This document shows, piece after piece, positions 4,210 through 5,102 of a stretch of 5,102 nucleotides of DNA. The translations under genes and the position numbers were made by a program. The stretch is from Anaerolineae bacterium (lineage in GTDB: Bacteria; Chloroflexota; Anaerolineae; B4-G1), in the NCBI GenBank assembly GCA_030612185.1, contig JAUWOI010000360.1:1-5102 (forward strand), written 5' to 3'. Under the pieces are notes generated by a model, which made no database searches, was not told the origin of the DNA, and was given only the letters and a program-made list of their open reading frames with translations. Position 1 is the stretch's first letter. The number at the start of each line of letters is the position of its first letter.

Positions 4210-5058
4210 ATGAACCTTGTGGTTAAAGTAGTCATAACGCTCATCGGCCTTCTCGCGGTTCTGGCGGGTATTGGCTGGTTGGGACTCCAGGTGCAGCCAA
4301 AGCCCTTTCCCGCCTACCCGGAGCAGACACCGGCGCTGAACACCGTCGAGTTGCCGGCAGATTTACCGGCGTCCGTTGCCCGGTACTACGAGACCATCAT
4401 GGGGGATCAGGTTCCGGTCATCGAATCGGCGGTTATCAGTGGGCGGGGCAAATTGCGGGTCTTTGGCCTGCGCTTCCCTGCACGTTTCAGGTTCACCCAC
4501 GTCGTCGGTCAGGGCTACCGGCACTATATCGAAGCGACCGTCTTTGGCTATCCGGTGATGAAGGTCAATGAATGGTACCTTGACGGCCATGCCCGCATGG
4601 AGTTGCCCGTCGGCGTGATCGAGAACGAGCCGAAAATTGATATGGCCGCCAATCTGGGTCTGTGGGGAGAATCGGTTTGGCTACCGTCAATACTCATCAC
4701 TGATCCCCGCGTGCGCTGGGAAGCCATTGACGATACCACCGCCCGCCTCGTGGTTCCCTTCGACTTCGCTCAGGACAGGCCCTTCGGTGATGAGGAGGAT
4801 ACTTTCACCGTCACGTTTGACCGGGAGACCGGGTTGATGCGCACGATGGAGGCGATGCGCTACAAGGAAGCCACAGATGAGGCCAAGATTCCCTGGCGCA
4901 ACGAGCCGCTGGGCTGGCAGCCCTTCCACGGGATCGAGATTCCATCGCCCGCCACCACGACCTGGCTGGACGAGGGAACGCCCTGGGCCGTGTGGACGAT
5001 TGAGGACGTGGTCTACAACGTGGATGCTTCCGAGTACATCAGGGCGAGGGGGTATTGA
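4210..5058 (+). CDS. DUF6544-like membrane-anchored protein
   Basis: A 282-residue protein. Residues 4-26 form one hydrophobic N-terminal segment (VVKVVITLIGLLAVLAGIGW), either an uncleaved anchor or a signal sequence. The rest looks like the DUF6544 pattern: LPASVARYYETIMGDQVPVI, a GRGKLR strand, then repeated aromatic strands (RFRFTHVVGQGYRHYIEA), LPVGVIENEPKIDMA and W..ID.TTARLVVPF, ending with EIPSPATTTWLDEG. The function is unknown; a beta-rich extracytoplasmic domain is likely. Shine-Dalgarno AAAGGAG (4197-4203) fixes ATG 4210. Residues 185-192 (DFAQDRPF) look like an in-frame insertion, because removing them leaves a smooth VVPFGDEED. The stop overlaps a possible ATG of the next gene (TGATG, 5056-5060). 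Confidence 0.8.
   Translation: MNLVVKVVITLIGLLAVLAGIGWLGLQVQPKPFPAYPEQTPALNTVELPADLPASVARYYETIMGDQVPVIESAVISGRGKLRVFGLRFPARFRFTHVVGQGYRHYIEATVFGYPVMKVNEWYLDGHARMELPVGVIENEPKIDMAANLGLWGESVWLPSILITDPRVRWEAIDDTTARLVVPFDFAQDRPFGDEEDTFTVTFDRETGLMRTMEAMRYKEATDEAKIPWRNEPLGWQPFHGIEIPSPATTTWLDEGTPWAVWTIEDVVYNVDASEYIRARGY
4756..4786 (+). repeat. In-frame dispersed-repeat insertion inside the DUF6544-like gene
   Basis: CCCTTCG occurs at 4756-4762 and again at 4780-4786, bracketing ACTTCGCTCAGGACAGG. The unit adds 24 bp, exactly eight codons. Read on the minus strand it yields VLSEVEG, a peptide I recall from many annotated Chloroflexi-type genomes where this repeat falls in genes. The duplicated CCCTTCG could be a target-site duplication or the repeat's own edge. 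Confidence 0.7.
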
Positions 5059-5072
5059 TGGAGGAGTCAAAT

Positions 5073-5102
5073 ATGGATGAGCAAACCAGGATCACCCGCC
5101 GT
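5073..5102 (+). CDS. Start of a further gene, truncated by the window edge
   Basis: Ten codons are visible (MDEQTRITRR), open to the right edge. ATG 5073 has GGAGGAG (5060-5066) 6 nt upstream. An in-frame ATG at 5058 overlaps the preceding stop and would add five residues. It probably belongs to the same operon. The fragment is too short to assign a family. Confidence 0.6.
   Translation, partial: MDEQTRITRR

Overview
The window looks like a GC-rich, free-living bacterial chromosome segment, and Chloroflexota (Anaerolineae-like) is my best guess. The grounds are a NarL-type two-component pair, a DUF6544-like protein, a DUF3267-like membrane protease, and a CTTCG..CTCAGGACAGG dispersed repeat sitting inside a gene. 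I associate that repeat with Chloroflexi-type genomes from memory. The taxonomic call is inference.

Left part (1-809): the last 54 codons of a NarL/HisKA_3-type sensor kinase overlap, by ATGA, a complete LuxR/NarL response regulator, forming a translationally coupled signalling pair.

Toxin-antitoxin locus (866-1656): a textbook promoter (TTGACA, 17 bp, TATAAT) has its -35 box buried in a perfect 9+9 bp inverted repeat. It drives a Phd/YefM-like antitoxin with an unusually long C-terminal part, which overlaps a RelE/ParE-like toxin gene by 11 nt.

Repeat-bounded segment (1677-2787): two 105-bp direct repeats, identical at 100 positions by hand alignment and offset by exactly 1006 bp, bracket an AT-richer segment. 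Each copy has three TGACCAGGT motifs, a strong Rho-independent terminator and an extended -10-like box. Between them lie (i) a decayed small reading frame that keeps a perfect Shine-Dalgarno but has no start codon and needs one frame correction, and (ii) a DUF3267-type HExxH membrane metalloprotease gene broken by one missing A in a poly-A tract. The segment looks like a decaying or error-bearing cassette, and recombination between the repeats could delete it.

Right part (2794-5102): an octamer tandem repeat precedes an apparent operon. Its genes are a stand-alone receiver protein, a 61-residue protein with one C-terminal membrane segment, a class I SAM methyltransferase, a membrane-anchored DUF6544-like protein carrying an in-frame 24-bp repeat insertion, and the first codons of a further gene. 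Gaps are short (about 14, 47, 20 and 14 nt), each gene from the 61-residue protein onward has a clear Shine-Dalgarno, and no terminator is visible between them.

No tRNA, rRNA, CRISPR array or transposase was seen. All family assignments rest on motif recognition by eye, not on database searches.
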